Source: Pezizomycotina sp. ARF18
Taxonomy: Eukaryota; Ascomycota
NCBI GenBank assembly: GCA_002224055.1
Contig: AZLU01000045.1
Coordinates: 1-64,000, forward strand
Reading direction: 5' to 3'
DNA length: 64,000 nt
Part shown: positions 35,694-48,800 of the stretch, in pieces
Position numbering within the stretch: the first letter of the stretch is position 1
How the letters are laid out: the number at the start of each line of letters is the position of its first letter
Program-made: the position numbers and the translations under genes
The notes under the pieces: generated by a model
The model's input: the letters and a program-made list of their open reading frames with translations, nothing else
Databases searched by the model: none
What the model was told of the DNA's origin: nothing

Positions 35694-38600
35694 TTATTTA
35701 TTATGTTCGGATTCGTCGCTCTTCGCACGCTTCATGTCGGAAAAGAAGCTGCGGTTCTTGTTGGAGGGACCGCAGTCCTATTTTAAAAGCTCTGCGTGTC
35801 CAAGATGACGAGCTACTCTCGTCGTCGGCGGAGTCTGGAGGCGTGTTCAAATAGTACGCCTTGTCCTTTTCAAAAATTGAAGCCTTGGCTGATTTGTTAC
35901 CCTTGCCGTGGCCGTGAGGAGTGTTGTGAGTGGTGTTCTCCGGAGAAACGGACTTCGTACGGCCGCCTCCTAACCTGTTGGCCTTGGAGTTAGGGCCTGA
36001 GGATTGCCGGTAGGCTTCTGTCCTTTCTGAGGGGACGGTGGGCCACGGAAATTGAACGGTTCCTCAGAGTTCCGTAATGCCCAGTCGTCTTTGGATTTCG
36101 CAGCCTCGTTAAAGAACTGAAGGAAGATTCTCGCCGTATAATTTAGGGAGGTCCGGATGTTACCACTTTCAAGGCGACCTTTCAAAGGACAGGTTCGTGT
36201 CGGACTTGGTATCGCCTTCTTGGCAGGACTGAGCCTGCCAAAGCTGAAACCGCCCCTCTCGATTCGCGGAGAAGGTTGGAGGGCGTGAGACTTGCCGGAT
36301 TGCTTTCCGGGCGATTTGACAACCTCGTTCTGATTCTGACTGGGTGCCGATTCATCCAAGAGTTTTCCATCGTGGCTCCATAGCAGGCTTCAATGGTGCC
36401 GTGCGGGGACTCACGAGATTCTCTTCGGACCGTGGGCATCTGTCATTGGCTTGAGGAACCTGTCGCCACTCTTAACGGGAACCGGAGGGCAGGAGAAGTC
36501 GGTGAATTCCGAGCAAACGAAGTCAGTGAAAGGCGAGACCTCCTTTGGTCGAGCCCAAGGGTGCCGGTTTCGAGTACGACATTGCCGGGATCCCAAAGCT
36601 CGAGACAGTGCAAAATCGTCGGGAACGCCAGAGAGAGTATGGGCAGTCCTGGCGTGGTTTATCGGTGCGGAATACGAAGAGTGCGTGGAGTGCATCGATC
36701 CTGCGGAGCCCGGAGGCTTACCGAGTTCATCGCTATTGCTCCTCGACGGCCTTGTCGCGGGGAATGCGCTCCAAGGAGAATCATTGCCACACTCAGAACG
36801 GATCCGGGGAGGATCATACTCGATGGCCTCCTCAAGGGCATGGTGTACGTTCTCTCAGCTCGGCCGCCGCTCGTATGCATCGTTGCCATAGGAAAGTCGA
36901 TGAACGAGGCGACGCAACTTTTTGCGCCTCCGTAGGCGGCTTCCATTGGCACAGCCGCTGCATACGTCAATCAATTTCGCCGGGGTTGCCGGCTTCTCGA
37001 GCAACTCGAAGTGATGAGGAGCCTTCAAGTCCCTGATATACCCCGTGACCGCAACAATCGGAGTATTGGCGTTGACGTTACGGGTCGTTTTGATCATCCT
37101 CGAGAGATCCTCCCCATTGATCTGAGGGAGGCGGAACTCCGTGAGGATAAGATCGACTGTTTCCCGCGTGGATAAGAGTGAGCAATAATGAAAATGACAG
37201 TATTTTGTTGCCAGATGCAAGACTACATTTGACTTCACTCATGGCGCAACGCATGGCCTCGCCGCATTGTCAACGACCATTGTCCGACATTGAAGTTTCT
37301 CCAACATCCGCTCCATGACATCCTCGAAACCGGATGATCTTCGCAGACTGCAAGTTTATTGAGTTAGCAGAGTTACCAAAGATATCTAGGATTTCAGGGA
37401 AAGATCATACCTAAAATGTCGAGCGGTCGGAACATGGGACCTTCGTTGAGGCTGATGGTGACATCCGGCGAGAGCTCTGTCGTCTGCGTTGAACTCTTAA
37501 AAGCGCGCTGCTTCTCGAATCTTCATTGTCTGAAGAAGACGGGACATGTCGAAAACCTGGCTGCGTCTCTTGTACTGTTTCAAACTATCTAAAAATGCGG
37601 GAGGTTCGCCCTCTTGAGATCCTACTGTTAGAGAACGAACACGGGTACTTCCAGAACGTCTTGGATTCGAAAACCTTCTCTACGCGGTGAAAGTGATCTG
37701 AGCCAGTTTCGGTTGCGATTTCACAGGGGATATGCTTTGAGTCTTCACTGGGGAAGAGCTCGTAGACGAGGACGGAGCCGTCGGAAGTTTGAAGTTGGTT
37801 GCCAGCTTGGCGGAGGAGCGTCGGTTGCGGTACTTTGTGAAGCACCACCAGCAGCAAGCATTAACGACACCAGCATTACCTGGGCCACCAAACGAGCCGC
37901 TGTTGGCGCTAGAGTTCGAAGCGTTGGATGCCTTCCTGGCAGAAAATGACACGAGGAGTGGCGAAGAAGGTTGAGACATCCTGTTGGGAGATGCAGTGGA
38001 CGGTGTATGAAGGTTTGACGGCGAAACTGCGCGCTTACCATGCCTAGAACTAGAGGAGAGTGTCCTGGTAACAGCCTTTGGCACTGACGGACCCATCTGA
38101 GGAAGGGTTAGACGAAGGGAAGAAGATGCGGTGGACCCAACGGTTCTACCTTGAGTGCTTCGGTCCTGAGTCTCTGGATAACATCTTTGTTCGCCTTCTC
38201 TAAAACCGGTAAGTTCTGAACTGGAAAGTGCCAAAATCGTCAGTAGCTACTGGTTCGCTGAGCCGCTCCCTCGAGCACTGTCGCGGACATGGGGCGAATG
38301 TGCAAGGCATCAATCACGCTTGGACAAACCCAATTCTTCTTGCTGCGAGGGACAGCGTCGTGCGGCCTATCCGGAAGCTCGCCAGAGGGAGTGTCCCTGA
38401 AGATGTGCCAGAATCTTCCAGCTCTTCCGCAAATGCCTGGAGAGTAGCGCCACGAGAGTCAAAATATTCGGTATCTTCCGGATTCTCAGGTGCGGGAACA
38501 AATGATGCCTCATCGTCCAAAACAGCTCCAGTCGACGCCTTTGAAGAACGGATGTCTTTAACTTGCTGGGCACCACCTATGCGAGCCGCTTGTTCTGATC

Positions 38601-41600
38601 CATGCAGAGAAGTTTTTCGATCAGATCCTTCGCCTCTGGGATATCAGCTCTTCGTCTTCATCGGCCACGCAATCCTTTGTGCAAAATGTTGTCAAAGACC
38701 TTGTCGTGGCTATCTGCATGAAACGGCGGGCAGCCGGTGAGAAACTCAAAGAGATACAACCAATCGACCACCAATCGCACATTTCATCCTGGCCAGTGCG
38801 CTGATTGTCTCAGGCGAGAGTAATCTGGCGTGCCAACAAACTTGCGGTTGCTGTCCTCCGGATCAAAGAGCGCCAATCGCGGTGGCATCATAGACGACGT
38901 CGGACCCTGGCTTACACTAGAGTGGGTCGAGGCGGTATGATGGAGGTTGGAGTTGCTACCAAAGTCACTGGAGGCACTGCTGTTGCTCTGCGCGTCGTCA
39001 TCAGTCACGCCGCTGCGACGAGCTGCCAACATTCCGTAGCTCGAAGGTCATTCAAACTGAAGCTGGTTGAACATCGGCACCAGATCTCGCTGCCGCCGCT
39101 ATCGCTCCTGTGCTTGGAAGACCTTCGGTTCTCCTTGATAGAGTTCTCACGACCAGTGGCACTTCTCGGTTCAAGTTAAAGTACGACGGGGCGTTGTTCG
39201 GATTGACTTCAGGAGTTAGGACCGAGTGTTGGCCGGCGATTCGCAGGAGGAAAATCGAAAGAGGCGGATCGAGAAGACGCACGGATCGTGAGCGAACGAA
39301 CGGTCCTGTGCTGAGGAGATCAGGAGTCGATTCAGAGGAGCCCTGGAGTGCTCTCTTCTGGCGACCAGCAAGCCCATGCGCGAAAGACCAAAGTCAGTCA
39401 GCTTCAGATGACCCTTCTGATCAATCAAAAGATTGTCAGGCTTCAGGTCGCGGTGACATGCCGCGTTCATGAAGATGCTCAACTCCCAAGACAACCTCAG
39501 CGAGATACTTCCTTGACCAGTCCTCTGGCAAACATCCAATTGCCTTAATGAGCGCGGCGCAGTCTCCACCGTTGAGATACTCCATCACGAGGAACAGGTA
39601 ATCCTTGCTCGAGAACGTCCAGAATAGCTTCGCAACAAAATCACTTCTCCCTCACCATCATGATTGCGCGTTCAGCTCGTACGTTTGGTGACCTGGTTCT
39701 TGGCTATCATGTCGGCCTTCTTAAGAACCTTGATGGCAAAGTAATCACCAGTCGATCTCTTTTTGGAGAGATAACGCTTCCAAATGCTCCTTTGCTGATT
39801 GGCTTTGATGATTTCAAAGTCTTGATGGACGTCGTGGTTACCCTCTGTGTGTCGGATTAACAGACGTTAGCCTTGGGGAAAGGGGTGGTGGGCCTGGGCG
39901 GTGATCGGAAGATGTCGTTGAAGATTGCCTCCTATGGTGAAAAATTTTCCAGGGCAGGAGAGAAATCTCCGGTGCAAAGCAAAGGTGAAGTGATCGGTGT
40001 AGGAATGTGACCATCGAAAATAGAGACAAACGGGTTTAGGAGCTCGCATAGGTGACGCTGAAGAGAGCGGCCTAGAAGGGAAGGTTGCCTATTCGGTGAT
40101 GGATCCACTCTTGTAGAAACCTACCGTGTGCCTCTTCTTGTTCATTGATCGGGATCTGGTGAGACCCTCATGATCAGAGATAGGACTCTCGTTGGCGTTG
40201 GATCTCTCACGCCTGCCGCTGCAAGCGAAGACTGAACGCTAGCATCACTGTCTCCGGGGTCGGTGCCCATCGACATGAAAGATGACTGAAGACTAAGCCG
40301 GCTCCGCCGTCCTTCGAGCCTCGTGAAACTCCTTTGTGACTTTGGCGTCGAGCAGGGACGCGGGCTGCCTCCAGAGGCCGCGAGTCGGTATACATCATCG
40401 CATGCTCGATCTGCTGCTCGAGCGGCGTGTCGTTGGGCATGTCTTCTGGCTTCTCGATCAGCTCCGACTCCATCATGCTTTGGGCAAGGAGCTCCCGTGT
40501 ATGGGGTGTCAAAAAAGTTGTCCATCTCTTCATCACCCTCTGCCTCTGAAACATCACCGTCTTCGTATCCATCTTCAATGGCGAGTTCTGCTTCGTTCGC
40601 TTTCCTTACTGCCTCATCGATACATTCCTGCACGAGGAAGCTAAACTCCAGCCTGATGCGTTCGGAAAACTCGATCGTGTTGCGATGGCGAAGTACTGCA
40701 TCTACCTTGGCGCGGGACGCTGCCTCGGTGTCAGAGCAGAGAAGCTGCAGCCCATGCTCTTGTTCCAGGGTGTTAGTAGATGGAGATTGCCATTGAAGCA
40801 CTTGAGAAACCCGAGCTTCCGAGCCCGGTGATTGCGTTCTGAAGGTCCTGGAACCATTTTCATCGGTATCAAGTGGAATGACGCGGGGTGCTAATTCTAA
40901 AGCTGTATCACACAAGTCGAGGAGAAGTTCAACAATACGGACTTGGGGACGTCTCACGCCAAACTTCGACTTCACCCCGGTTAAAGACGGTGAGTCCTTC
41001 GGTTTGGAGAGGTCGGGAGATGCATTTCCAGGCGTTGACTGAGGGTTGAGGGAGGACGATGGAAAAGCCGCGATATTCAACCACTGGCGCACTCCCCCCG
41101 GAGTTGGACGTTTGACCACGATACGACGCCGCTTTCTCCATTGCATCCAAAACTTTGACAATGGCATTTCGCTGGAGCGAGAGATTATCTTGCGCCAACT
41201 GGACCTCGCTTTCGGCCTTATGTTCCATCATGCAAAGTTCGGAATGTTTCTCAAACACCAAGGCTGGATCTGACGTTCGCATATTCGACACAAGACGGGA
41301 AGAGGGGTGGTGTTCTCGGGTCCACCAACGCCAACTTCGGTCAGTGAGGTAAGGTATTGGCGAGCATGCCAGCTCCAACACCCAGGGAGTCGATGATTGG
41401 CTGAGGCAAGTCGATTGTGATTTCCTTGGTTAACCCATGGCCTCAGAACCCACATCGTCTGCAGGAAATTGAAACAAAGAAAGTCAGCTCAAATAATAAG
41501 TAACAACGAAAGGGGAAATTGCAGGAGCACAGAAGGAGCAATGGATAAGAGGCACGAAGCAACATACATGACTCGGTTCACCGGTATTTTTGTCAAATAT

Positions 41601-42282
41601 CAAGATGCTTGTCCTTCCATCTCAAGGATGTGATTCACGTCATCAACCTCTTCCGGTCGAAACCCTTCCTCTTCAGCAGCTATAGCCGTCTCGACAGGGT
41701 CTCGGAGAAGCTTCGACTTTGGGCCCAACATGACCGCAAATCGAATCTTTTGGCTTCGAGAACCGTCATCCTTCATGGCATCTAAGGCTAACTTGAACAC
41801 TCTTTATCTTCAACAAGGAGATCTGACAATGGCTTGTCTTGGATGGTTTCGCATGGTGTGCTAAATTTGATAAAGAGAGAGAGAGAGACCTTAGCAAAGC
41901 GAAAACTTCAAATAAGATAATACAATCCGTCTTTGCTCGAATCAAAGCCAAACTTACCCGAGGATATCTTGCCACGATGGGCTCACCCATCTAACGTTTC
42001 CGTCGAGGTGAGGTCAACAATGACATTGCACGATTCCTTGGCTGCCTCCTGTAAATCCTCTTTTTCAGCACGCATGGTCATGCTTGTCGTCCTCTGCATT
42101 ACCGTCCTCTTCTCCACGGCAGCAGCGGCGGCGGCAGCAGCTTGCTCGGCAGCTTTGGCCAATTCGGATTCTTTTGGTAGGCTGTGAGGCACTGCATCGG
42201 CTTGATTCGCTTTCCCGTCCCATGGCGAACCATCATCTGAGGCCATGGCATGTATCGAAGGTCGTTTGTTCAGGAAAAACAT
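35694..42282 (-). CDS. RIM15: Serine/threonine kinase Rim15 with C-terminal receiver domain
   Basis: PAS-like AGC-type kinase of nutrient, stationary-phase and stress signalling; in yeast it acts through Igo/endosulfine proteins. From the N-terminus (MASDDGS.. or MFFLNKR.., 42246/42282): Ala-rich helix with [20 protein letters not shown], the PAS-like part ([17 protein letters not shown]), WVLRPWV, a zinc finger ([10 protein letters not shown] with [12 protein letters not shown]), and the conserved helical region around 40500-41200. The kinase spans about 39850-38300: [31 protein letters not shown], a Ser-rich insert, then [14 protein letters not shown]. The receiver (about 37300-36900) has [24 protein letters not shown] and [11 protein letters not shown]; intron 37157-37226 splits it. 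A 390-residue disordered tail ends [12 protein letters not shown] at 35694; its inclusion is inferred. Total is near 2,000 residues, as in filamentous fungi. Many single-base shifts run through the gene. Confidence 0.85.
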
Positions 42283-42340
42283 TTAAAGATAGTCGAAGAG
42301 GTGGTTGCTATCGTCGGCGCGAATTTTTGATTAACGGCAT

Positions 42341-42366
42341 AAAAAAAAAAAAAAAAAAAAAAAAAA
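42341..42366. repeat. A26 homopolymer upstream of RIM15
   Basis: The longest A run in the window, 59 bp upstream of the RIM15 start codon, so inside its promoter or leader (reads as T26 on the coding strand). Confidence 0.9.
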
Positions 42367-44273
42367 CTCTTCTGAGGCTGCTGTGTTCTTAATATCGATT
42401 CGAAAAAAATATACTAGGGTTGAAATGAATAGCCTGCGATTTCAAGCATAGGGATCCGATTTGCAGGAAGTTGGATTGAAACCTCCTCCGGTGAGAAAAA
42501 TAGGGTGATGTAATGGTCTTTGCTTTCCGTTGGTTTGTTGCTGGGTTTCCACTTCCTTTCCGTATGAACGGCAACGTGCGTACGGAGTTTTTCCCTCTAA
42601 ATGCCAACAGCTTTTCCCCTAGGAGTGCCGTGGATCTAGAGTGGATGAGTGGGATATCGAAGAGAGGGAAAACTAAGGGTCGATCCGGGAAGTGAGAGAA
42701 TTTGATGACGTTGAAATATGGGCGAGGTAAGAGAGAAAGAGAGTGAACGAGCCGTTTTCTCTTCGTTCTTTCCGGATTTGAAAAGAATGGAAAATGGTTT
42801 ACTGGGCCACGACCTTACCAACGTACAAGAGAGACATTGTGCAAGAAACTACGAACGGGTTTATCTTATAATATACTAGGTATAAAATGCGATCTCCGCT
42901 CGAATTCCTACGTTTCCCAAGGACAAGCACAGTAAACTTCGGTTATCCGCCAACCCAAGAAAAAAAGAGGTACGTTCTTTTTCTTTCCTTTGATATTTAT
43001 ATATATATATATATAAATAAGAAAGTTCAAAAGGGAGCCAACTTTTTTTCTTTTCTTTTTTGATTCTTTTCGCTCTTGTGTGGTTCCTTTTCGCGTGATC
43101 TGCGTGTAGGCGAAGGATTGGGTCGTGAAACGGCCCAATTGAAGAGCAGGCCTCGGATTCAGTGAAAAATCTCTATCTTCGTTCAAACCCGTACAGCAAA
43201 ATTTTGTGTAAAGATGGTAGTGGTTGAATTTCCGGTGGACTAGTGACAGAACGCTGTAGCTGGCCAGCTAGCGGAGCCGTGCCAGCTCGCTACTGATCCG
43301 CGGTGCAAGAGAAAAAATGTATTCAATAACGAGATAAAAATTTCTATGCGTATCTGCCGTTAGGCTTAATTTGGTTTTGCTGAGGACGAAAAAGGAACGA
43401 TGATTCCAATGGGCTATTCAAGTCGAATATACGGTTGATTCTGTGGCGATTTTTTATTCTCTCGGGTGGTGATGGTCACAGATAGGAAGAAAGATATCCG
43501 AATGAAGCCAGTTCTGAACGAATTCTCCTTCGGTCACGGCGTGGATGGTCCAGGATACGTTTGTTCGGAGACTAAAATGGGAGAGAGAAGGGGAAGAACC
43601 AAAGTAGAAATCGTAAGGTTACAGAAAATGACGATCTCCTAATATCCTTTGAACACGAGAAATTGCAGCGTTTGAAAGGATATTAGAAGACGACGACGAA
43701 GATTCGGGCGAGGGCTTAAAGGAAGGTGTTCTTTTTTCTTTTTGGAAAAGGGATGATCGGGAGATACGAAGGTTGAATTATGATGGAATGTTGGCAGTTG
43801 CTGGGAAATTGATAAACAGACGATAGGCTTCTCTCCGTTCCTACACGCACGATCCCCTGCTTATTATTTTCTTCTCCTTTGAAAACACACGCACGCACAC
43901 CCGACACCCACGCCTAGGAAGAAAATGAGTAATAAATGAACTATATAAGGGAAGAAGAAAAAAGAAATAAAAATATAGAACCGTATTTCTGATTTTATTG
44001 TAAATTTTTTGAGACTTTTCTTTTATAATCTTTCCTTTTTTTTTTTTTTTTTTGCTTTTCAATGATATAGGTTCTTTATTTCTTTTTCCTGATTGATTCG
44101 CCGTCGCTTTTTGCTTTTGGCTTTTCTTTCTTTATCCCTCTCCTTTTAACTTCTTTAAACTCCCGAATGATCCCTTTTTTCTAACGGGGGATCCAATCTA
44201 AATACTCAGACAAAGGACAGAGTTTTGATAAATATCAAATAAGCTTGAAAGAATATTGGCGGTTGACAGAAAA

Positions 44274-44293
44274 GGGGGGGGGGGGGGGGGGGG
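44274..44293. repeat. G20 homopolymer
   Basis: Twenty consecutive G. It is the only long G or C run in the window; all other long runs are A or T. Confidence 0.9.
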
Positions 44294-44589
44294 AATATAG
44301 AGTATTTATAGGCATGACAGCTTATAGCTTTGAAGAATAGTAGAAGGAAGAAAGAAGGGAGAGAGCAAAGGTATGCTGCAGTCCTAAATGTCCCCAAAAG
44401 AGAATTGAAGAGATATAATTGCGGAATGGAGAATGAGAAAGCAACGGTTTGTGAAAACCAAAGGAGCCAAATGTAAAAGATAATAGCTACAACGCGGGAA
44501 AAAAAAAGGACTCCAGTCGAGGTTGACAGCCCGAACGACGAGGTTTTTTACATACGGTAAATGCGAATTTCACAGAATGCTCCCGAGTC

Positions 44590-44960
44590 CCGTATTCGAA
44601 CAGCGCCGAAAAAAAAAAAAAAAAAAAAAAAACTACCGCAAGAAGGGGGAAAGAATAGGAAGATGAAGAAAGAAGAATAAGGAATAAGAATAAGAACAAG
44701 AAAGAAAAAGGAAAATAAAAAAGGGCACAAAAAAAATGGAAAACCGTACAATCTGCTCCGATTAAGCAAGACGACGAAAAAATAAAAGATTTCGTGAGGT
44801 GCAAAATCACCTTTTCCCTTTGATTTTCTCCTTCAATGTGGGAAGGGCACACACTTTGTATGGGAAGGAATGCACGGACTGACAGCGAAAAGAAAAGAAA
44901 AAAAAAAAAAAAAAGGAAGAGCAGGAAAGAATATCTAAAGGGCAGAAAAAGCACTTAAAT
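44590..44960. repeat. Polypurine tract
   Basis: The plus strand is strongly purine-biased over several hundred bases: A24 at 44609-44632, then GAAGAAAGAAG/AATAAG units, with a second A-rich run near 44900. On the minus strand it reads as a Phe/Leu/Ser-rich open frame, which is a composition artefact. Confidence 0.6.
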
Positions 44961-45166
44961 CAAAGCAGAAAAAAAAAAGAGAAGAAATAATAATAAAGAA
45001 TCAAAATAAATAAATAAAATAATAAACACTGCTAATTGGGCGGTTTCTGCACTGGCGAAACCTGGCAGGGAGGAGGTGCGCTAGCAGAATTCTCTTCCCT
45101 TTTCTGCTGCTAATTGGATAAAAATATCTAAAGCTAAGGGGTGCTTGGTTGTTGTTAACTGCAACC

Positions 45167-45210
45167 AAAAATAAAAATAAAAATAAAAATAAAAATAAAA
45201 AATAAAAAAT
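45167..45210. repeat. (AAAAT)n microsatellite
   Basis: About seven AAAAT/AAATA units in tandem ending in AAAAAAT, within an AT-rich intergenic region. Confidence 0.85.
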
Positions 45211-45840
45211 GAATATCTCATGGACTTCCAACGGACAAACGACCACAGAGAATAAAATAACCTTGAGAGGGTCTTAGACCGCTTACTCATAAAATAAAAT
45301 AAATAAAGTGCTCCTTTAAGAAGTATCCACCGTTTTATTCACTATCACTGCTATCAATTCTAATCTGCTTCTTATTCGTCTCGTATATACTTATAATATA
45401 GACTGCTTCTAAATAGCTCTACAGCCGTTCCTTATTCTGGTCTCCCTTACCCTGGTACTCCAGCTCCTGCTGACTTTTTATTAAATTTCAGTTCTCTTTC
45501 CACGGACGATTCTGCTTGGTCTTTCGACGAATTTCTCCCCCTGGTGCAAAACACAGCTTTCCCCTTCAAGGTTCCCAGGGTATTCTTCAAGGTATAATCA
45601 TGTTACTACAGCGAAAGACCTATTCCTCCTCCGTACCGTATATAATGTGCTGCTTGACTGTATACGATAGGTTCTTCGGAGGTTGTTGACACACACATGA
45701 GCGACCGGATGTGGATGTACGAAATAGTGGGGGGACTGATAAATTTTACATAGCTCCGTGGAGGGATGTGAAAGTATTGAAAAGGAATATATTGGCCATC
45801 CTGCTATATATCCACACACTCTTTATCCACAAACTTTTAT

Positions 45841-45876
45841 GAGAGAGAGAGAGAGAGAGTGTGTGTGTGTGTGTGT
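45841..45876. repeat. Compound (GA)n(GT)n microsatellite
   Basis: About nine GA units pass directly into about nine GT units, followed by a T-rich stretch. The GT half can adopt alternating purine-pyrimidine structure. Confidence 0.9.
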
Positions 45877-48800
45877 ATTTTATTTTTATTTTTTTTTTTT
45901 TTTTCGTTTCTCACTTCATCTTTTAACAGTCATTTTATTGATTCTTAAAAAAGAAAACCAGCGGTGACGATGTTGAGAGGGAACTTTCCGAGAAACACAG
46001 AAAATATAAGAGTGAGAGAGAGAGACACTGCCTGATCAAATGTCCTTAATAATCTTTTTTTTTTTTTTTTTCAATCCTTCCCCTGTTCCAGACATCCCCT
46101 TGAGCCTGTTAGTTGATAATCAAAAACATATGATAAATCATACAACACTAACCAAGAAGTTGTGACAGGACAGGTTCAATAATATCTATCGAAGACCTAT
46201 ACTTCCCACGGCAACAACAATGACTCCCAGAGAAGTGTCCTGGTCGTTTAGAACTTATCTTCCATTGATTCAACTTTTTTTTTTATAGTGGTTTCTCTTT
46301 GAGAGTTTAGCTCGGCCCTTCTCCCTTTTACAGCTGCAACGTCAATATCATTATAAGCAACAAAAAAACCGTCCACTGAGCATCAGTATTCGGCATGGGC
46401 CTAATACTATTTCGAACAGTCCCACAGTTGGCTGAAGAAAAGGATGAAAGTGATCTGCCAGCATTACCTCCGATGCTCATATTTTCTTGGTGAGTGTCCA
46501 CCACTGTGCAGCTTTCGAAGAAAGTAGAATTATTATTGCTGTCCTTATTATCGCCCTCTTTCTTTTTCCGTCCATCCCTCTCAATAGTAAACGCTTGACA
46601 ACAACAAGCAACCAACCTTTTTTTTTTTAGAATATTACACTAGCTTGATATCGTATCGTGCATGGGTGTTAGCACACCCTTTTTTTTTTTTTCCAACTTC
46701 CCACCATCCACTCCTAAAATTATACCCACCCACGAGATAGTAGGTTGCCAATCAACGAGCTCACTTATCTTTGCCAAACACCTTACTACCCTGCAAAATT
46801 GCGTTACCAAACGTGCTAGATCACGCACGAAACGAAGGTTTCTAATTATTCTGGCAGTTTGGGACTTGTATCAGGGACGCAGAAAGATAATCAATCTGAT
46901 ATTTTGGCTGGGGCTGTCTGTTTGAATCTTCGGTTGATGCTAACTCTTTCGTCTCTCTTACGGACTGTACAGATGAAGAACGAAGTGTGCAGTAAAGACT
47001 CAGCACTCGGCACAGGAAACAAATAAATGCAAAAGAGCGGAAACGCCTCTCGGCAGAGGATACGGAGCAAGCGAACGCATTTTCGTACAAATACCTACAC
47101 GAGAAATCTCTACTGTCAAAATGCATCGATTGCAAAATCAATAATACTTTCATTGTTAAATCCACTTCCACCAGGAGAGAAGGCAAAGCTTTATTTTTCT
47201 TCTCGGATATTGAGGTATTATGCATGTTATATGCAGGCAATTTGGATATAGCCTCCACCCAATCAGGTCCGAGCAGTCAATTGTCACAACCAATGAGCGC
47301 GGAAGGATACGCCGGAAGGCAAAGGACGAACTTCTCTTACTTCCAAACTATTTACAGTTTGCTCGATTTTTAGTTCCTCCGTCCAAAGAGCGACTACAGC
47401 CTTTGAAGCCAGCGCAATTACACACGAGTGGCAATAAGCTAGCAGAGTTCTGGTTGTTTGTCCTAAATGCTGGTCGCTAAGCTCCAAGTAAGATCCGAAG
47501 CGGTTCCGATCTTTGTGAGAAACCGCTAATTTTTAAGCTTAAGGTCTAAGCTCTGACAGTTCCCAAAAAAAAAAAAAAAAAAAAAAAACGAACGAACTAA
47601 GAGAAGCAAGAAACCAATGGACTCATGGAACGTCTTTCGCATTTCTGAAAGTGCGCCTTCCCAAATATGCAGCAGTCGCTCCAAGTATATCGTATGTTTT
47701 TTATTACGAACATATGAAGTTGCTTTCTTTTCTCCGCATTTATTTTTATTTTCCTATTCTCCCTTCTTTTATGTTTTCATTTTCCTTGAAAAGAGAAGGA
47801 ATAAGTCAATATTACTCCCTTGGAGATTGTTTCGGGTAAACACACCAAGTTTCGTTTGTTTCCGTGGCATATTCCGACCCACTTCGCAGTGTCTTCGCAC
47901 TTTCCCTTTTCATTCCTATGAGTGTTGAAATTCTATTTCTCCAGCACAGAAGAGGTTAGATGGAACGCACATGAGAAAGAAAAACCAAAAAAGAAAGGAG
48001 AATGAAGCCGCCTTTTCTCCCTCCTTTACGTCTGACTTGCAAGTAAGATCGGCTGAGAGCAACCGTGCCGACCAATATCCAAGGATTATAATGAGAGCGG
48101 GCTCCGGCAAGACCTGACCGGCTGCGATTGTCGATAGGTTCATCGGCTCCAAGTTCAATCCACCCCACCCATTTCATGTCCCTATGCTCTTTTCCCTTCC
48201 CTTTTTTTCTTCCCTTCCTTTTCCACCCATTCTCCCAATATACCTCGGATTCCCTATATCTTGAAGTATCCACTCATATCCTTCTTTTTCCGCGGCTTCT
48301 TCTTTTACCTAATGGTTGAAGCCACAAAGCGAAGTGTGGAGAAGACATGTGAGGTCGGCCTTGAGGACCTGAATTAAGTCAAAGCGTCGATAGATCTGTG
48401 TGATAGTTGACAGAAAGGCAAACTAACGAGGATTAACCTAGGGTCATATTTTCGTGTCCGCCCCTTAGCTTACTTACCTGCGCGAGTCGTGTGAAAAGCC
48501 TCAGAGATCTCGCAAAATCTTGTAGGCGTTGCAGGGTTTCCCCAGCCCTTTTCGTCTCATGCTTGTTCGCTTTTATGATCTTCCTGTCTGATACAGGCTG
48601 ATTTTATCCTTCTAGGTTCGTTCTCTCTTTACTAACCCATTTTGTTTGAAACCGCTTACAAGAGTATATGCCTCGGCTTTATGCCTTGAAGCTCAGTGGT
48701 AACAACGGGCAACATGGTCGATCTTTCAAAGGAGACTGGATAATGGTATTTCTACCTTCCGGGTCTTCGACTTCACGAATCTAACGAACCTGAACTTCCA

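Noticed and set aside
36393-36935. A 180-codon open frame on the plus strand
   Set aside because: It lies opposite the RIM15 tail and receiver, whose minus-strand protein is recognisable; the plus frame has no domain. Other plus-strand frames in 35.8-41.4 kb are the same kind of shadow.
44487-44954. A 155-codon minus-strand open frame with hydrophobic stretches resembling membrane segments
   Set aside because: It is the translation of the polypurine tract (Phe/Leu/Ser from TTC/CTT repeats), so composition explains it.
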